Notes under the pieces: generated by a model
The model's input: only the letters and a program-made list of their open reading frames with translations
Told to the model about the DNA's origin: nothing
The model's database searches: none
Part shown: positions 9,142 through 18,223 of the stretch, piece after piece
Numbering within the stretch: the stretch's first letter is position 1
Layout of the letters: each line of letters opens with the position of its first letter
NCBI GenBank assembly: GCA_030524175.1
Contig: JAUNHC010000001.1
Location: 1-64,000, forward strand
Source of the DNA: Eubacteriales bacterium
Lineage (GTDB): Bacteria > Bacillota > Clostridia > Lachnospirales > Lachnospiraceae
DNA: 64,000 bases
Direction of reading: 5' to 3'
Program-made: the position numbers and the translations under genes

Positions 9142-12039
9142 TTAGTCATTTGAAGTATTGCTGACATCGCTGGAAGCAATACCTGTAAGGATTGACTTTT
9201 CATCTGCTAATTCAAAAATGTATTTAAAAATATCATTAGCTGCCAAACATGCATTTCCGGAAGAATAACCATTGGCAATTCGTACTGCAATAGCATATTC
9301 CGGTTCATAGGCCGGAGCATAGCCTACGAAAAGGCCGTGGTCCGGGTGCTGCAGATCTATCTGTGCGGTACCGGTTTTACCCGCCACATCCATGCCCAGT
9401 CCGTTGAACTGGTCGTGGGTCTGTACCACACGGTACATACCGTCATGTAAGTCTTCCCATACATTTTCAGGTACGTCCATCACATCTTCGACTTCAGGCT
9501 CATACTCTTCCAGGATACTACCCTTGGAATCGGTTACTCTGTCCAAAAGCGTCAGATCATATATGGTGCCGGAATTGGCCAGTGTGGTGGCATAGCGTGC
9601 CAGCTGGCTGGTGGTAAAGAGATGACGTCCCTGTCCCATGTAGGAGGGAACTGCCAGCTCGTTGGAAACCTGAGGAGCGGCTTCTGTGATTTCAATACCG
9701 GTGGTTTTATCCAATGCCATGAGAGATGCATACTGATTAAGCTTGGCAAGACTCTGTGTCTCGGAAAACTCATCGTCTCCCACTTTACCCATCCGGAAAC
9801 CAATCGTGTTGAAGAAATAGTTACAGGATTGTTCAATTGCCTCTCTGATTTCTATAGCCCCATGTCCATATCTGTTCCAGCAGTTAATGGGGGGCTGGAC
9901 AAGGTCAAAACTGCCTGTACATTCAATGTAGGTACCATCGTCGATCACTCCCTCCAGCATACCTGCAATTGCAGAGAGTGGTTTCAGGGTAGAACCGGGA
10001 GCTGTCTTCTGCTGGGTCGCCTTGTTAAAGAAGGGACTGGACAGATCCATGGCAAGCTTGGAATAGTATGCTGTGTCCATATTGTTTGTAAGACGGTTAT
10101 TGTCATATCCCGGATAAGACACACAAGCCAATACCTGGCCGGTATTCACATCTGTGATCACCGCGGAAGCGGAACAGGGCATCAATGCCAGCTGTGCAGG
10201 CTCAATATCCAGGGTGTACAGCTTGTTGATCATAAAATCATAGGCTCCCGTGGCGCCGGAGGCAAGGGATTCATAGCTTCCGTCCTCCTTTGATAGAACA
10301 CCCTGCTCATAGAGAACAAGACAAAGCTCCTGCCCGGAAATAGTGTCCTCGTGTAGCATGTATTTGTACAAAAGCTTGGAGAAATTTGTATCTGTTTTCA
10401 GGTAGTCGGTAATATACGCAGTCAATGCCTGATATACTTCCGCGGAATCCAGATACTCTCCTTCCGGCGAAATCTTGGATATATCTATCCAATTCTGGCT
10501 GGTGGCATAAGTAAGATAGTCCTTAAGGCTGATACTCTGTTCCTTTTCCCATGCCTGGTATGTGGCGTCTGCCGTATCTACGGCATCCTTGGAAATGATC
10601 TTCAGGGTATCTCTCAGAAGATTGTCACAGATATAGGAAAGGTATTCCTGCATCTGCTTGTCCTCATCTTTATAAGCCGGAGGATTATCGCCTGTAAGCC
10701 TGTTAGTTATTGTATCAAATATTTGCTGCTGCTTTTGTAGAAATTTGGCATATAAATTTTTTTCTGTTTGAGAAGCATTTTCATCGCTGAATTTATTGAT
10801 ATCAATAACACTGTTCTGCACCAGGGCATTGTATACATCGTAAATAGGAACAGGAACCTGTGAGGCATCAGAGATGGAATCATAGTCTACTTCTTTTATA
10901 GCCTCAATTTTGGATATGAGAATACCTGCCACCCTCTGTTTCAGTATCTGGTAAATACCGGACTGCCAGTTGGTGTCAATAGTGAGGTAAACATCATTTC
11001 CTGCTTTGGGGATCACTCTTGTGTCTTCATCAATTTTAAGCACCTTGCCAAGGTTGTCAACAGAAACCGTCTCTTCTCCGTCCGTTCCCTGGAGAGTAAG
11101 CTCCATATACTGTTCAATTCCTGCCTTACCTATAATAGCATCGTTGGAGTAATCAGGATTCTGTTCTCTTAAGGAATCCAGTTCCTCGGAGGAAGCCTTT
11201 CCTGTGTAGCCAAGTATGGGACCCATGCTCACATCATCAATATACTGCCGGATGGAATCCTCCACCACGTCGATCCCCTGAAGCTGGCTCTGGTTTTCCA
11301 TGATGGCAGCCACTGAATTCTCACTTACATTGGTTGCTATGGTTACAGGCATGTATTTCTTAAAGCTGTTGGTGTTCAGCTCGTATCGTATAATGGCTAT
11401 GTCCAGAATTTCCTGAGGGGTAAGCTGCTGGGGCAGATTATGGGACTCAAGCTCCTGGGCCGTATAAGCATTATCACCATAGAGAACAATAGAGAAACCC
11501 TTGCTCCCGCTTAAAAACTCCACCATATCCGCAGCAGTGGCATTTTTCTCCTCCTCAGTCAGGTCGTCGATCAGAGGATGTCCGTAAATGTCAGCACGGA
11601 AACGGTTTAATGTGAAGCCTTCATCAACATCAAAGGCATACTGGCCGCTTTCATCAACATTAATATGAAAGTTATGGGTAAGGCTGTCACCGTTCTTTGC
11701 CAGGATTTGGAGTACACGGTAAGCAATTCCGTTGAGAGTCAGGTTTTTGTCTCTTGTGGTTTCATAGCTTCCGTTGTCTTCAAAGGTAAGGGAATAAGAC
11801 AGGATGTTGGAGGCGATCACATCTCCGTTCCTGTCGTAAATATTTCCCCGGGTGCTTTTCAGCACTCTGGTTTTCGTTGTTCTGGTCTGAAACTTATTGA
11901 TATAATCCTGTCCCTGGATGATCTGAAGATCAAACAATTCCTGAATGAGGATACCGGACATAAATAAAAATGCCAGTCCCAGAACAGTTGTCCGTTTCAA
12001 ACGTATCTTTTTCAGCAATTTTTTTATTTTAATACCCAA
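9142..12039 (-). CDS. Penicillin-binding protein 2 (elongation transpeptidase), enlarged
   Basis: A 965-residue class B PBP that cross-links peptidoglycan in the elongasome with RodA. There is one N-terminal membrane helix (about 18-36), a dimerisation/pedestal region, then a transpeptidase domain with STLK (in APGSTLKPLSA), SCN (EQSCNYFF) and KTGT (AGKTGTAQ). The protein is about 250 residues longer than usual. The extra sequence is a hydrophilic, mostly helical block of about residues 365-620, between LTIDTNWQ and ASAVITDVNTGQVLA. The start is TTG at 12037-12039; no other methionine precedes the membrane helix. The gene overlaps mreD by 16 bp. Insertions at this position occur in clostridial PBP2 proteins; its role here is unknown. 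Confidence 0.9.
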   Translation of the reverse strand: MGIKIKKLLKKIRLKRTTVLGLAFLFMSGILIQELFDLQIIQGQDYINKFQTRTTKTRVLKSTRGNIYDRNGDVIASNILSYSLTFEDNGSYETTRDKNLTLNGIAYRVLQILAKNGDSLTHNFHINVDESGQYAFDVDEGFTLNRFRADIYGHPLIDDLTEEEKNATAADMVEFLSGSKGFSIVLYGDNAYTAQELESHNLPQQLTPQEILDIAIIRYELNTNSFKKYMPVTIATNVSENSVAAIMENQSQLQGIDVVEDSIRQYIDDVSMGPILGYTGKASSEELDSLREQNPDYSNDAIIGKAGIEQYMELTLQGTDGEETVSVDNLGKVLKIDEDTRVIPKAGNDVYLTIDTNWQSGIYQILKQRVAGILISKIEAIKEVDYDSISDASQVPVPIYDVYNALVQNSVIDINKFSDENASQTEKNLYAKFLQKQQQIFDTITNRLTGDNPPAYKDEDKQMQEYLSYICDNLLRDTLKIISKDAVDTADATYQAWEKEQSISLKDYLTYATSQNWIDISKISPEGEYLDSAEVYQALTAYITDYLKTDTNFSKLLYKYMLHEDTISGQELCLVLYEQGVLSKEDGSYESLASGATGAYDFMINKLYTLDIEPAQLALMPCSASAVITDVNTGQVLACVSYPGYDNNRLTNNMDTAYYSKLAMDLSSPFFNKATQQKTAPGSTLKPLSAIAGMLEGVIDDGTYIECTGSFDLVQPPINCWNRYGHGAIEIREAIEQSCNYFFNTIGFRMGKVGDDEFSETQSLAKLNQYASLMALDKTTGIEITEAAPQVSNELAVPSYMGQGRHLFTTSQLARYATTLANSGTIYDLTLLDRVTDSKGSILEEYEPEVEDVMDVPENVWEDLHDGMYRVVQTHDQFNGLGMDVAGKTGTAQIDLQHPDHGLFVGYAPAYEPEYAIAVRIANGYSSGNACLAANDIFKYIFELADEKSILTGIASSDVSNTSND

Positions 12040-12551
12040 ATAGACTCACTTTCTTTCTTTGCAATGTTCATATAACGATAGTTGATATGGTAAAATGCTC
12101 TGTACACGATCATTGTCAGGAAAACTGTATAAAAAAGCTCCGGAATTATGATCCTGTACAGATAAGTTCCAAGGCCGAGACGCCCTCTTAAGAGAAACTG
12201 CAGTCCGTAAACAGCCAGGTTGTACAATATATCTGTTCCGGCTACCAAAATCATGGGAACCTTCAAGTCGTCATCATAAAATATCTTGCAGGCATAACCG
12301 CTGATAAAGCCTACATACATATAGATCAATGCATAAAATCCAAACAGTGATCCATAAAACAGATCGATCAAAAGCCCGGAAAAGAAGCCTACCCATAAAC
12401 CGCTTTTTCTTCCCCGAAGCAATCCCATGGATACACATAGGATCAGTATCAGGTTTGGGGTGATCGATCCGATGGATATCACATGAAGTACAGTACATTG
12501 CAGTAAAAAGCATACGGTAATAGTCAATGCTAAAACAATTTTACTCTTCAT
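12024..12551 (-). CDS. mreD: Rod shape-determining protein MreD
   Basis: A 175-residue membrane protein with about five hydrophobic segments, a partner of MreC in the elongasome. The start is the ATG at 12551 within the 3' end of mreC, preceded by GAAGGAG; the longer reading frame upstream is out of context. It begins MKSKIVLALTITVC and contains the PNLILILCVSMGLLRG and GLLIDLFYGSLFG segments typical of MreD. It overlaps mreC by 11 bp and PBP2 by 16 bp, so the three genes are translationally linked. Confidence 0.9.
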   Translation of the reverse strand: MKSKIVLALTITVCFLLQCTVLHVISIGSITPNLILILCVSMGLLRGRKSGLWVGFFSGLLIDLFYGSLFGFYALIYMYVGFISGYACKIFYDDDLKVPMILVAGTDILYNLAVYGLQFLLRGRLGLGTYLYRIIIPELFYTVFLTMIVYRAFYHINYRYMNIAKKESESIWVLK

Positions 12552-13455
12552 CTGCCGCTCCTTCTTCTGTTGTATCAGCAGGCTGGGCTGTAATGGCATC
12601 CTGTTTATTTTGGGTGAGTACGAATACTTCCTTCAGATGGCGGAAATCAACAGGAGTGACTATGGTACCTGTTTTAGTCAGGTTATTGCTGTCCTGCACT
12701 ACTTCGCTTACGTAGCCGATAAACAGCCCCTCTACGAATTTCTCACTGATGTTGGAGGTGACGATCCTCTCTCCGATGGTAACCTTGTTTTCCTGGTCAT
12801 AAAGCTGGCTGAACCGGAGTTTACCCTCATCGATCAATTCCAGATCTCCTTCCACCGTGCAGTTATCAGAGGTGCTGACTGTCATGGCTGTCACATTGCT
12901 GCTGTCGTCAATAATGGAACGCACTGTGGCCCATGTAGGGCCGACCTCAGTGACAATCCCTACCAGTCCTTTGCCTGCGATCACATTGTTATCCACCCGC
13001 AGGCCGTCATTGCTTCCCCTGTTGATCATAAAGGTGTCATACCAGTTACCCGGGTCTTTGGAAATGATCTGGGCGGCAACTTTGGGATAGTCGGAATATT
13101 CTTCGTCCAGGTTGTAGAGCTGTTTTAATCTTGTCAGTTCTGTCTGGTCCTGGATCAGCTTGTTATTCTGTGTTGTCAGACCGTCAATCTCAGCTTTCAG
13201 CTCTTCATTTTCTGCAATCAGCTCCTGCTTATCGCGGAAGCTGTCACGGACTGAACCAAGCCATGTTCCTATTTGGGAAATACTCTTCTCAAATGGAACG
13301 ACAATGGTCCCTGCCGCCTCCTGCAAAGGTGCGGAGGTAACTCCTGACGCAAAGGTAGCGACAATGGCGCAGAGACAAAAAATCGTCATGACAGCCAATA
13401 AGTGTTTACTTTTTAAATTAATCCGGAACCGGAATTTTTTTTTCAGGTTTTTCAT
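12541..13455 (-). CDS. mreC: Rod shape-determining protein MreC
   Basis: A 304-residue bitopic protein that scaffolds the elongation machinery outside the membrane. The sequence shows a short basic N-terminus (KNLKKKFRFRINLKSKH), one membrane helix, a coiled coil (KQELIAENEELKAEIDGLTTQ) and the MreC beta domain (ISKDPGNWYDTFMINRGSNDGL, VIAGKGLVGIVTEVG). The ATG at 13455 has AGGGG eight bases upstream and is preferred over the GTG three codons earlier. It lies between mreB and mreD in the canonical order. Confidence 0.92.
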   Translation of the reverse strand: MKNLKKKFRFRINLKSKHLLAVMTIFCLCAIVATFASGVTSAPLQEAAGTIVVPFEKSISQIGTWLGSVRDSFRDKQELIAENEELKAEIDGLTTQNNKLIQDQTELTRLKQLYNLDEEYSDYPKVAAQIISKDPGNWYDTFMINRGSNDGLRVDNNVIAGKGLVGIVTEVGPTWATVRSIIDDSSNVTAMTVSTSDNCTVEGDLELIDEGKLRFSQLYDQENKVTIGERIVTSNISEKFVEGLFIGYVSEVVQDSNNLTKTGTIVTPVDFRHLKEVFVLTQNKQDAITAQPADTTEEGAADEE

Positions 13456-13474
13456 TGATCGCACCCCTAAAAAA

Positions 13475-14488
13475 CTATAATTTTCTCTGTTTGATGGGCT
13501 GCGCCCATTTTCTCAGGTCTTTATCACGGATGATCTTCTCCAGGCCGCTCACGGCTGAAGTCTCATAAAGATCTGACAGGTTAAAGGTAAACCCGGTATA
13601 GCTTGCCAGATAATTGTCTATGTAAGGAAGTCTTGTGCTTCCTCCTGTAAGATAAATCCCCTCTTTTGCTATATGGTAGGAAATCTGAGGCGGGGTTCTC
13701 TCCAGAAATGTCTTCATCTCAGCGGCAATCTCATTGATACAGTTCATAATACCTGCGTTTACCACATAGGAAGACACCACTTCTTCTCTCGGAAGGCCGG
13801 ATACGCTGTCAATGCCTACCACTTTTCTGGCTTCCTTGCGCTGGTCATTGAGACGTCCCATAGCCAGCTTAAGCCGCTTGCCGGTCCTGGTTCCAATCTG
13901 CAGATTATAACGCTTGCGCACTTCGCTGCAGATCGCCTCGTTCATCTGCCGTCCGCCAATAGGCACCTTCCTGCTGATAATGATCTTGCCCCCTGTGATA
14001 ATGGAAAACTGGGTACTCTGTGCACCGATATTCACTACAAGACTGCCTTCGTTTTTCTCCAGGTCAACCCCCATTGCCAATGCATCGGCGATGGGCGCTT
14101 CCACCATATACACACGGTTTTTACGCAGCCAGTGGCCATTGGCAACATGGTAATAGGCACGTTTCTCTACTGCAGTCATATCCAGAGGTACGGAGAAGTA
14201 CATGACAGAACCCATACTTAAGATGCGGTCTATCTTCTTCATCATGCTGTAGAGGACAATTTCCTGCAGCTCCAGATTCGCTATCATACCAAAAGCCATC
14301 GGCGATTTTACGGAAATGACAGAAGGTGACTTCTCAAACATTTCATAAGCTTCATTGCCCACGGCGATTATCTTACGTCCTTTAGACGCTATCATGTTTT
14401 TTTCAATGTAACTCTTGTTATTTAAAAACGAATAAACTTTTACTGAACTGCTTCCCAAGTCTATTCCATAAGTTTTCTCAAACAGCAT
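13475..14488 (-). CDS. mreB: Rod shape-determining protein MreB
   Basis: A 337-residue actin-like ATPase forming membrane-associated filaments that orient cell-wall synthesis. Actin-fold motifs are present: the phosphate 1 loop YGIDLGSSSVKVY, the phosphate 2 region (GSLVVNIGAQSTQFSII) and the adenosine motif IYLTGGSTRLPYID. The chosen ATG has AAGGGG seven bases upstream; an ATG two codons earlier is too close to it. The sequence is somewhat divergent from typical MreB (for example NIGAQST in place of DIGGGTT), but position before mreC supports the call. Confidence 0.88.
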   Translation of the reverse strand: MLFEKTYGIDLGSSSVKVYSFLNNKSYIEKNMIASKGRKIIAVGNEAYEMFEKSPSVISVKSPMAFGMIANLELQEIVLYSMMKKIDRILSMGSVMYFSVPLDMTAVEKRAYYHVANGHWLRKNRVYMVEAPIADALAMGVDLEKNEGSLVVNIGAQSTQFSIITGGKIIISRKVPIGGRQMNEAICSEVRKRYNLQIGTRTGKRLKLAMGRLNDQRKEARKVVGIDSVSGLPREEVVSSYVVNAGIMNCINEIAAEMKTFLERTPPQISYHIAKEGIYLTGGSTRLPYIDNYLASYTGFTFNLSDLYETSAVSGLEKIIRDKDLRKWAQPIKQRKL

Positions 14489-14507
14489 AAACATGCCCCT
14501 TCATCTG

Positions 14508-15209
14508 TTATTCACTCAGGAGTCTCTGCTGGCGGAAACTTACATACCGCTGGTCCCCGATAATGATATGATCCAGCAGATGAATGCCCAGTAATTCTCC
14601 CGCCTGAAAAATCCGGTGTGTCACATCCATGTCGCATTCGCTGGGAGTAGGGTCGCCGCTTGGATGGTTATGAACCAGTATCAGGCTTACTGCATGGCGC
14701 TTCAAAGCCTCCATATAAACTTCCCGGGGAGTAATGAGGGTAGCATTGGCCGTGCCTCTCGTGAGAAGCTGCTCCCCCAGCAGATGGTTCTTGCCGTCCA
14801 GCATCATACAAAACAGCAGCTCCTGCTCCTCATGACGAAGCTGCTCCATATAATAGGTAGCAATGGAACCAGGTTCCTGAAAAGAAAGCTGCGGTTTCGC
14901 AGCCATACTTGCCATCCGTTTTGACAACTCCCCGATGCATTTCAGCTGGACAGCCTTCACCTCTCCGATTCCATGTATCCTCATCAGATCCGCCAGGGAC
15001 ATGTGAAGCAGTCCCAAAAGTCCGGGGTAAGAGGATTTTTCCATAAGGCTTAAAATATCGTTTGCCAGCGACAGGGAATTATTCCCCTTTGTGCCGCTTC
15101 TTAAAATGACAGCCAATAACTCGCTGTCACTTAAAACATTTGCTCCCTCGCGGATACATTTCTCGTAGGGCCGCTGGGATTTCGGCATTTCTTTAATTGT
15201 TTCCTGCAT
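14508..15209 (-). CDS. radC: RadC family JAB1/MPN domain protein
   Basis: A 233-residue protein with an N-terminal helix-hairpin-helix (LMRIHGIGEVKAVQLKCIGEL) and a C-terminal JAB/MPN metalloprotease-like domain carrying HNHPSGDPTPS. Despite its historical name, a direct role in repair is not established. The start at 15209 (MQETIKEMPKSQRPYEK) matches the family's usual beginning; the longer frame starts with TTG at 15278. It is the first gene of the shape operon, as in many Firmicutes, 20 bp before mreB. An AT-rich stretch at 15300-15320 could hold the operon promoter, but no good -35 is visible. Confidence 0.9.
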   Translation of the reverse strand: MQETIKEMPKSQRPYEKCIREGANVLSDSELLAVILRSGTKGNNSLSLANDILSLMEKSSYPGLLGLLHMSLADLMRIHGIGEVKAVQLKCIGELSKRMASMAAKPQLSFQEPGSIATYYMEQLRHEEQELLFCMMLDGKNHLLGEQLLTRGTANATLITPREVYMEALKRHAVSLILVHNHPSGDPTPSECDMDVTHRIFQAGELLGIHLLDHIIIGDQRYVSFRQQRLLSE

Positions 15210-15316
15210 AATCTGCACCTGCCGCTCTCTAAAGCAGTTAGAAGGCAGACAGGATTCCGTATAAATGTAACTGCGCAATCTACTGCCATCTTAAAGTGCA
15301 GACTATATTTTAGCAT

Positions 15317-15342
15317 AAAAAGAGAGAGATGTACACTCTCTC
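15317..15342 (-). terminator. Terminator of the mutS-to-flavoprotein operon
   Basis: An inverted repeat GAGAGAG (15322-15328) and CTCTCTC (15336-15342) with a 7-nt loop directly abuts the stop codon of the flavoprotein gene. On the minus strand it is followed by TTTTT. It ends the operon and separates it from radC. Confidence 0.8.
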
Positions 15343-16929
15343 CTAGAAATTTCTATATTTTTTAGAGATTGTTTCTGCTATTTTAATACCATCCATTGCC
15401 GCAGAGGTAATACCGCCTGCATATCCCGCGCCCTCTCCGCAGGGATAGATCCCGCCCATATTGCTCTCAAGCTCTTGGTTCCGTACAATACGTACCGGAG
15501 ATGAGGTACGGCTTTCCACACCGCTTATGAGAGCATCATCCCTGTCAAAACCGGGCAGTTTCCTGGCAAATGCCAGTATTCCTTCTAAAATGGAATCGCC
15601 CACTTCCTTGGGGAGGATTGACCGTACATCCCCAAGCTTCCACTCTCCCTTAATGCAAGGCGTGATTTCACCAAGAGATGTACTTTCCTTATTTTCACGG
15701 TAATCTTTAAAAAGCTGGACCGGGACTTTCCCCTGGCCTGTTTTCCATGCAGCTCGTTCAAGGTCTCTTTGGAAGGCAATCCCTCCAAGAGGTCCCTCCT
15801 CCGGAAAATCTTCCGGGCTTACAGTGACAATAAGTGCGCTGTTGGCGTTTTTGCTGTCCCTGGCCTGATAGCTCATCCCGTTTACTGCAAGCATCTCTGG
15901 TTCAGAGGAAGCGTTGACCACATAGCCCCCCGGGCACATGCAGAAGGAATATACTCCTCTTCCGTTTTTACAGGTATGTGTTACCTTGTAGCTGGCAGCA
16001 CCCAGTATTTCATTGGCCTCTTCCCCGTAAAGATCCATGTTGATCATGGACTGGGGATGTTCCATCCGTACTCCTACAGCGAATGACTTAGGTTCCATAT
16101 AAATCCCCCGCTGTTTCAGCATTTGGAAGGTATCCCGGGCACTGTGTCCCACAGCCAGGACACAGATATCTGCAGGGATTTCTTCTTTTCCGTTTATCTG
16201 TACAGCTCTCAAAGTGCTGTTCTCAAACAACAGATCTGTGACCTTTGAACGGAAACGGAAGGTACCTCCCATGGCCTCTGTCTGGCGGCGCATTTCCTGC
16301 ACAATGTCCACAAGTATGTCTGTTCCAAGATGGGGTTTCTGCTGATAAAGGATTTCCTCCGGTGCTCCCGCCTCCACAAAACGGCGCAGCACCTCCTGTC
16401 CTCTTCCGAAGGTATCCTTCACCAAGGTATTCAGCTTACCGTCAGAAAAAGTTCCTGCACCGCCTTCCCCAAATTGTACATTGGAATCCGGGTCAAGGAC
16501 ACCATCCCTCCAGAAACGTTCCACGCTCTGCTGGCGCTTATCTGCTTCCTCACCCCGTTCCAGGACTATAGGGCAGAATCCGGCCTTTGCCAGGTACCAT
16601 GCACAGAAAAGTCCGGCAGGTCCGCTTCCCACCACTACAGGCGGGTGCTGCAATGTTTCTGTGCCTGTCAAAGGAAATTCATAGGGTTTCTCTTTGATTA
16701 ACATAATATTATTATCGTTAACCTTTTTTGCGATACGCTGTTCATCTTTTACGGACACATCCACAGTATAGACAAATTTCTTGTCTTCCTTGCGCCGGGC
16801 GTCCAGAGACTGCTTTTTAATTTCAAAGGTAAAAGGGGTGTTTCCCAGACGGAGTTGTCTGGCAATCTTCCTCTCTAAATCTTTCGGAGTATGATCAATG
16901 GATAATTTTAATTGTGTGATACGAATCAT
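15343..16929 (-). CDS. FAD-dependent oxidoreductase of the COG2509 type
   Basis: A 528-residue predicted flavoprotein. About 80 N-terminal residues form a small domain (MIRITQLKLSIDHTPKDLE) followed by a Rossmann FAD-binding motif VVVGSGPAGLFCAWYLAKAG near residue 100. Further motifs are FGEGGAGTFSDGKLNT and a C-terminal GEGAGYAGGITSAAMDGIK that contacts FAD. This is a widespread, poorly characterised dehydrogenase family. The ATG at 16929 comes one base after the stop of the preceding gene, with purine-rich sequence upstream; a longer frame would overlap that gene. It is the last gene of the operon, next to a second unrelated flavoprotein. Confidence 0.88.
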   Translation of the reverse strand: MIRITQLKLSIDHTPKDLERKIARQLRLGNTPFTFEIKKQSLDARRKEDKKFVYTVDVSVKDEQRIAKKVNDNNIMLIKEKPYEFPLTGTETLQHPPVVVGSGPAGLFCAWYLAKAGFCPIVLERGEEADKRQQSVERFWRDGVLDPDSNVQFGEGGAGTFSDGKLNTLVKDTFGRGQEVLRRFVEAGAPEEILYQQKPHLGTDILVDIVQEMRRQTEAMGGTFRFRSKVTDLLFENSTLRAVQINGKEEIPADICVLAVGHSARDTFQMLKQRGIYMEPKSFAVGVRMEHPQSMINMDLYGEEANEILGAASYKVTHTCKNGRGVYSFCMCPGGYVVNASSEPEMLAVNGMSYQARDSKNANSALIVTVSPEDFPEEGPLGGIAFQRDLERAAWKTGQGKVPVQLFKDYRENKESTSLGEITPCIKGEWKLGDVRSILPKEVGDSILEGILAFARKLPGFDRDDALISGVESRTSSPVRIVRNQELESNMGGIYPCGEGAGYAGGITSAAMDGIKIAETISKKYRNF

Positions 16930-16930
16930 A

Positions 16931-18151
16931 TTAATCTCTCTTTCCGTGTATATGGGAATCCGGCTGTGAATCAGACACATGTTCCCCGGCAGCGCTAAGC
17001 CCTGCCACAGCTCCGCTTGACCATGCCCATTGTAGGTTATAACCGCCGCAGGTTCCGTCTATATCAAGAAGTTCCCCTGCAAAGTAGATTCCTTTTTCAA
17101 GGAAGGATTCCATGGTGACTGCATTTACTTCCCTGGTATCTACGCCGCCGGAGCAGACCTGGGCATAGGGAAAGGAAAGACCGCCGGTGACTGTGAGGGG
17201 ATACGCTTTTATTGCCTGTTCCAGGTTTTTCTGTTCGCAGAGAACTTTTATGAGCTTATCAGGGAACAGTCCGACGAGAAGCTCCTTCTGATTTTTATAG
17301 GGACAATTCTTTGCTCTCTGTTCCAGAAAAGCATGGAGACCTTCTTCAGAAAATTCGGGAAGAAAATCAACTGACAGGGTAACCCGGCAGTTTTCTTCCA
17401 GCGCCCGTACTGCATAGCGGCTGAGCTGGAAAACAGGAATGCCTGAGATACCATATTCAGTAAGCTGCAATTCCCCCTCTTCGCTTTTTAAGGGAATGTC
17501 GTTAATATGCAGTGTGATTTCCCCTTCTGTGCGGACTCCGGCCCAGGAAGAGTAATAGTTTCCTTTACATTTCAGGGGTGTAAGGGCCGGAAGGGGAGGG
17601 ATGATATTGTGCCCCAGGTTCTTTGCCAGGACATACCCGCTCCCGTCGCTTCCGGCGATATTGGAAGATTTGGAGCCATTGGCTAAAATGACGGCATCTG
17701 CTTCATAGACCCAGGTTTCTGTCTGGACTTTCCATACATCGTCCTTGACAATATTTTTTACTGTCTCTCTGGTTTTTATCTTTACACCAAGGCTGCGGGC
17801 CTCCATGGCCAAAACATCCGCAACGCTCTGTGCCTGTCCGCTGCGGGGATACAAATAGCCCTTTTTATTGATGGTATAAATACCCAGCTCAGAAAAAAAA
17901 CGGATGGTATCCTGTACGGAGAATGCCTTAAGAGCCGGGCTTACAAAGTCCGGACAAGTGCCCCGGTATGCATCCGGCGGCATATTTATGTTAGTCAGGT
18001 TGCAGCGGCCGTTTCCGGTGGCACATATTTTTTTACCCGGTTTGTCGTTCTGTTCCAGGACAGTCACTGCTGCACCTCTACGGGCGGCCATAATGGCAGC
18101 AGTAAGGCCTGAAGCGCCGGCACCTGCGATCACAATTCTCTTTTTTTTCAT
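16931..18151 (-). CDS. HI0933-like NAD(P)/FAD-dependent oxidoreductase (YhiN type)
   Basis: A 406-residue flavoprotein. It starts with RIVIAGAGASGLTAAIMAARRGAAVTVLE, a dinucleotide-binding Rossmann fold, followed by KPGKKICATGNGRCNLTN, which is diagnostic of the HI0933/YhiN family. The C-terminus holds YFAGELLDIDGTCGGYNLQWAWSSG, contacting FAD. The family is conserved but its reaction is not firmly established. GGAGAA precedes the ATG. It is followed one base later by the COG2509-type gene, so the two are almost certainly co-translated. Confidence 0.9.
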   Translation of the reverse strand: MKKKRIVIAGAGASGLTAAIMAARRGAAVTVLEQNDKPGKKICATGNGRCNLTNINMPPDAYRGTCPDFVSPALKAFSVQDTIRFFSELGIYTINKKGYLYPRSGQAQSVADVLAMEARSLGVKIKTRETVKNIVKDDVWKVQTETWVYEADAVILANGSKSSNIAGSDGSGYVLAKNLGHNIIPPLPALTPLKCKGNYYSSWAGVRTEGEITLHINDIPLKSEEGELQLTEYGISGIPVFQLSRYAVRALEENCRVTLSVDFLPEFSEEGLHAFLEQRAKNCPYKNQKELLVGLFPDKLIKVLCEQKNLEQAIKAYPLTVTGGLSFPYAQVCSGGVDTREVNAVTMESFLEKGIYFAGELLDIDGTCGGYNLQWAWSSGAVAGLSAAGEHVSDSQPDSHIHGKRD

Positions 18152-18223
18152 GGGTTTCTCCTATCTTAGGCAGATTTCTTACAACAGTTCAGAACAGGCC
18201 TGAGCTGTTGGATTTTATTTTCC

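Noticed and set aside
9622-10293. A 223-codon plus-strand frame inside the PBP2 gene
   Set aside because: Antisense shadow over the transpeptidase motifs, with no recognisable domain.
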